DNA of 64,000 nucleotides from Paraniabella hibiscisoli (lineage in GTDB: Bacteria; Bacteroidota; Bacteroidia; Chitinophagales; Chitinophagaceae). A program made the position numbers and the translations under genes. How positions within the stretch are numbered: position 1 is the first letter of the stretch; each line of letters opens with the position of its first letter. Location of the stretch: NCBI RefSeq assembly GCF_022512515.1, contig NZ_JAKWBK010000001.1, positions 806,001 to 870,000 of the forward strand, written 5' to 3'. Below are positions 61,259 through 64,000 of the stretch, one piece after another. The notes beneath the pieces are model-generated. The model did not search any database and had not been told where the DNA came from. It saw only the letters and a list, made by a program, of their open reading frames with translations.

Positions 61259-62094
61259 TTATTTCGCTAAAGAATGTAAGTAAAAAGCGATTTCGCTGGT
61301 TAGCACTTCTGTTTGCGGTATATGTCTTACCGGCTTTTCTGCAATAATCTCTTTTTCATTATAGGTATATAAATGCCAATCGCCATCATAATATTCCAGT
61401 GAGGTCATATTCTCCACCCAATCGCCCGAATTAAGGTAACAAACCGATCCCTTTTCATTGTTAATGACTCTTTTTTGAGGTTGATGAATATGGCCGCAGA
61501 TAACATTATCAAAACCTTTTTCGATAGCAATGCCGGCTATTTTTTGCTCATACTCATCAATTTTAATAAACCGCTTATTAAACTGCTGCATCACCGTTTT
61601 GGCAAGCGATAGCTTTTCTTTTCCGAAAAGTTGCATGATGAAATTGGCAATCTTATTGAAACCCAAAAGCACTGCATAGCCATTACTGCCTAATTTGCCC
61701 AAAAATTTGGCCTGTTTTGAAGTGGTATGGTCAAATACATCTCCGTGAAATATCCAGGTTTTTTTCCCGTTTACTTCAATAGCCACTTTATCAGCCAGCA
61801 AAAAATTGCCCAGTTCCAGGTCGGAGTATTTACGAAAGGCATCATCGTGATTGCCGGTGATATACACCACACGGGTGCCATTGGAAAGCTTGCTAAAAAT
61901 CTCTTTAATTGCCAGTATATGGGCCGGGGAAAATATCTTTTACTAAATTGCCATCCATCTATGATATCGCCGTTTAATACCAATAATCGTGGCTCAATGC
62001 TTTTTAAGTAGGCAGCAAACTCCTTTGCCCGGGATGCATAGGTTCCAAGGTGCAGGTCCGATATAACCGCCACTTCCACCGGTCTTTTGTTCAT
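61259..62094 (-). CDS. LpxH-like metallophosphoesterase
   Basis: Calcineurin-fold hydrolase related to UDP-2,3-diacylglucosamine diphosphatase: ISDLHLGTYA (Asp/His ligands), VLNGDIIDGW, ITGNHDD, GHIHQPQKR. All metal-ligand motifs are kept. The frame breaks near 61920 (a G lost in AAGGAG). About 278 residues. LpxH-family proteins act in lipid A synthesis at the membrane; Bacteroidota often have several paralogues, so the substrate is not certain. Coupled to the glycosyltransferase downstream. Confidence 0.88.
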
Positions 62095-62237
62095 GGTTTT
62101 TAGAGTTTACCAAAACTCCACCATTCTTTTAAACTAATTGTTACGATAGCATTACCTGATTGTTACCAGTCCCCGCCAAATATTCCTGCTTATTATTTAC
62201 CAGGCATTTATAATAGGTTCAATTGGCAGAACCATTC

Positions 62238-63763
62238 TTATTTTTCCAGGACAGGGATTATAAACCGGCTCACCTCGGGTGTTTGGTGTTCTTTTTCATA
62301 ATGAATTCCATTTTCGCAACGATATCCGGATGTTTTTGTGCTATATTTTTTGCTCCTGTAGGTCCGTTGAAAGGTCATATAGCTCCGTTATTATGTTACC
62401 TTTCATCAGGTTCATGCGAACGGCTTTCCAATTGCCCATTCTAAGTGCCTGCTGGCCTCCGTATTCCGGGTATTCAAAATATAAATAGTCATGTTGTTTT
62501 TGCCGTTGTGTATTACCCAAAATTTCGGGAAGCATGGATACGCCATGTATATTAGGTGGTGCATTCACCTGAAGTAGTTCACAAAAAGTAGGCATCATAT
62601 CAATCGTTGCGGAAACCAGCGCAGATGAGGAGCCAGCCTTTACTTTCCCCGGCCATTGCACTATAAAAGGCGCCCGAATGCCACCTTCGCGCAGGTAGCC
62701 TTTTCCCCAACCGCCGTTACCCCTGAATGGTCCTGCGCTGTTGAAGAACACCGGGTCTACTCCTGCATTACTTGCAGGACCATTATCACTGCAAAACATA
62801 ATGATGGTATTTTCATACAAACCATTCTTTTTAGCTGCGCTACTATCTGCCCTACCTGTTCATCCAGCAAACTGATCATGGCGGCATAAGTAGCTCTCGG
62901 ATAACGACAGGGAAAATAAGATCCGCCCAGGAAGGGCTTCTCCTCTCCAAACTTTTGATGATAATAGTCTACCAGCCTTTTGGGCGCCTGTAACGACACA
63001 TGCGGTAGTGGCGTTGGATAATACAGGAAGAAGGGCTTGCTTTTATTTTTATCGATAAAGTTCAGTGCAGCTTTTACCAGGTAATCTGGTGCATAATATT
63101 TTTGCTGATATACTTCGTAGTTATCCGGATCGAGTTTATCCAGGCTGTCTGGAAACTTTATGGCTGGATCTACAATTTTATTGTCAATAGCTACCCGGTC
63201 TTCGTTCTCCCATAAATGGCCATTGTAGTAGGTATGGTCTTGCCGTTGGCAGATGTATCCGTAGAAATAGTCAAAGCCCTGCCTGTTCGGATGCCCCGAA
63301 CTTGCCGGCGCACCCAACCCCCATTTACCCACCATTCCGGTGGTATAGCCTGCACTTTTCAAAACTTCTGCTATAGTAAGTGTGGAATCGGGAATTGGAA
63401 ACTGTCCTTCTAAAAAAGGGTTCTCCTCCATTGCCTTAAAATCCCATACAGGTCCACGTTCTCCCCATTCGTGATTTCCACGAATGTAGGCGCTGCCGGA
63501 ATTAATACCGGTCATTAATAAATACCTGGAAGGTGCACAAACGGCAAACGCATAATGTTGCGTAAACTTTTTACCATTCCTGGCTAATGCATCAATATGA
63601 GGCGTTTCTATCTTTTCCTGGCCATAGGCCCCAATATCGCCATAACCCAGATCATCTGCCAATATATAAACGATATTGGGTTTACGTGGTACTTTTTTTG
63701 AGCAGAACCAATACCAACTATTAAAAACAGGCCTACTGAAAGAAAAATAAGTTTATTGAGCAT
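62238..63763 (-). CDS. Secreted sulfatase (arylsulfatase family)
   Basis: Type I sulfatase: signal peptide MLNKLIFLSVGLFLIVGIGSAQ, DDLGYGDIG metal-binding Asp pair, formylglycine motif CAPSR, GKWGLG, MVGKWGLGAP, and a C-terminal DNGPASNAG with HGVSMLPEIL. Cleaves sulfate esters from polysaccharides or glycosides; the CxPSR site needs maturation by a sulfatase-maturing enzyme encoded elsewhere. Three frame breaks (63690 A/T run, near 62835, and the A run near 62345). About 505 residues. Ends at 62238 after repair. Confidence 0.9.
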
Positions 63764-63830
63764 AACAAAGCGTTGTGTGCTCAATAAAAATAAGCCATTC
63801 GTTGCAACGCTATTTGCGCAAACGATTGTA

Positions 63831-64000
63831 TTATTTTGTTATCCGGAACCAGTCCACATCTATAAAACCTGCATCATTGATCTTTACATCGCTGGTAATA
63901 AACAGTCCCACTTTAGATCCGATCCATTTTCCCGGCGTCGCCTTCAGTGTTCCTGCTTCAACAAACTTTTCACCGTCCAGGCTATAGCTGAAGACACAGG
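63831..64000 (-). CDS. C-terminal end of a GH43-like protein (concanavalin-like domain)
   Basis: The minus strand at 64000 reads VFSYSLDGEKFVEAGTLKATPGKWIGSKVGLFITSDVKIN and ends GFIDVDWFRITK at 63831. That sequence is the typical C-terminus of GH43 beta-xylosidases and arabinofuranosidases, a laminin-like beta-sandwich that ends in VDWFR. The 5' portion lies beyond the window. Together with the sulfatase and the GH105 it suggests polysaccharide utilisation. Confidence 0.7.
   Translation of the reverse strand, partial: CVFSYSLDGEKFVEAGTLKATPGKWIGSKVGLFITSDVKINDAGFIDVDWFRITK

Noticed and set aside
1..64000. Widespread pseudogenes or programmed frameshifting
   Set aside because: The breaks occur at ordinary homopolymers in essential genes, all in the direction of lost bases, and without slippery-site context.

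Overview
The window is bacterial chromosome from a member of the Bacteroidota, most likely Chitinophagaceae or a close relative (inference). The evidence is the TAnnTTTG-type -7 promoter motif, SusC-like TonB-dependent receptors with carboxypeptidase-like N-domains, the ftsX-DUF3098-uppP cluster, DUF5606 and DUF2911 proteins, many SpII lipoproteins, and almost no Shine-Dalgarno sequences. GC is moderate (low 40s by eye), and 36.7-38.9 kb is visibly more AT-rich.

The dominant technical feature is frameshifts. Most long genes, including essential ones (leuS, uppP, galE), are interrupted by one or more single-base frameshifts. Nearly every one is repaired by adding one base to a homopolymer run. 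I read this as sequencing or assembly error, not pseudogenisation, and I annotate each such gene as one CDS across its breaks.

Layout. 0-5 kb: three alpha/beta hydrolases, a DUF853/HerA-like ATPase and small genes. 5-13 kb: an RprY-like response regulator, a GxxExxY protein, ruvB, a DUF937-OmpA fusion, leuS. 13-18 kb: ftsX, DUF3098, uppP, an Atg22-type MFS transporter coupled to an MBL-fold hydrolase. 18-24.3 kb: DUF2911, YceI, two periplasmic proteins sharing an N-terminal module but ending in thioredoxin or TonB, M3 peptidase pepF, DUF5606. 24.6-29.6 kb: a Gly-rich TonB-dependent receptor with an ECF sigma factor, a putative anti-sigma factor and two Spy/CpxP-like proteins. 29.6-34.6 kb: a TolB-like protein, GH105, a transglutaminase-like protein and lipoproteins.

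34.6-41.1 kb is an accessory region. It holds a BECR-toxin-like gene beside a long palindrome, an XRE regulator, DUF4304-like and CPCC cassette-like genes separated by an attC-like inverted repeat, inverted copies of a two-hairpin REP-like element, and a ParDE toxin-antitoxin pair with a palindromic operator. It also holds a roughly 540-bp DNA array with a strict 21-bp lattice inside 148-bp blocks, lying downstream of a small conserved-looking alpha-helical protein gene. This array is the best candidate for an undescribed system.

41-54 kb: a beta-helix lipoprotein with a TonB-dependent receptor, DUF47-PiT phosphate transport, galE, a two-component system, a USP-like protein and bestrophin. 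Two promoters here carry tandem 11-bp-period direct repeats of the PhoB/OmpR type. 54-64 kb: M13 peptidase, a secreted protein, DUF418, a Cof-type HAD phosphatase, an LpxH-like phosphoesterase with a glycosyltransferase, a sulfatase, and the 3' end of a GH43-like gene. No rRNA, tRNA, CRISPR array, transposase or integrase gene was recognised.
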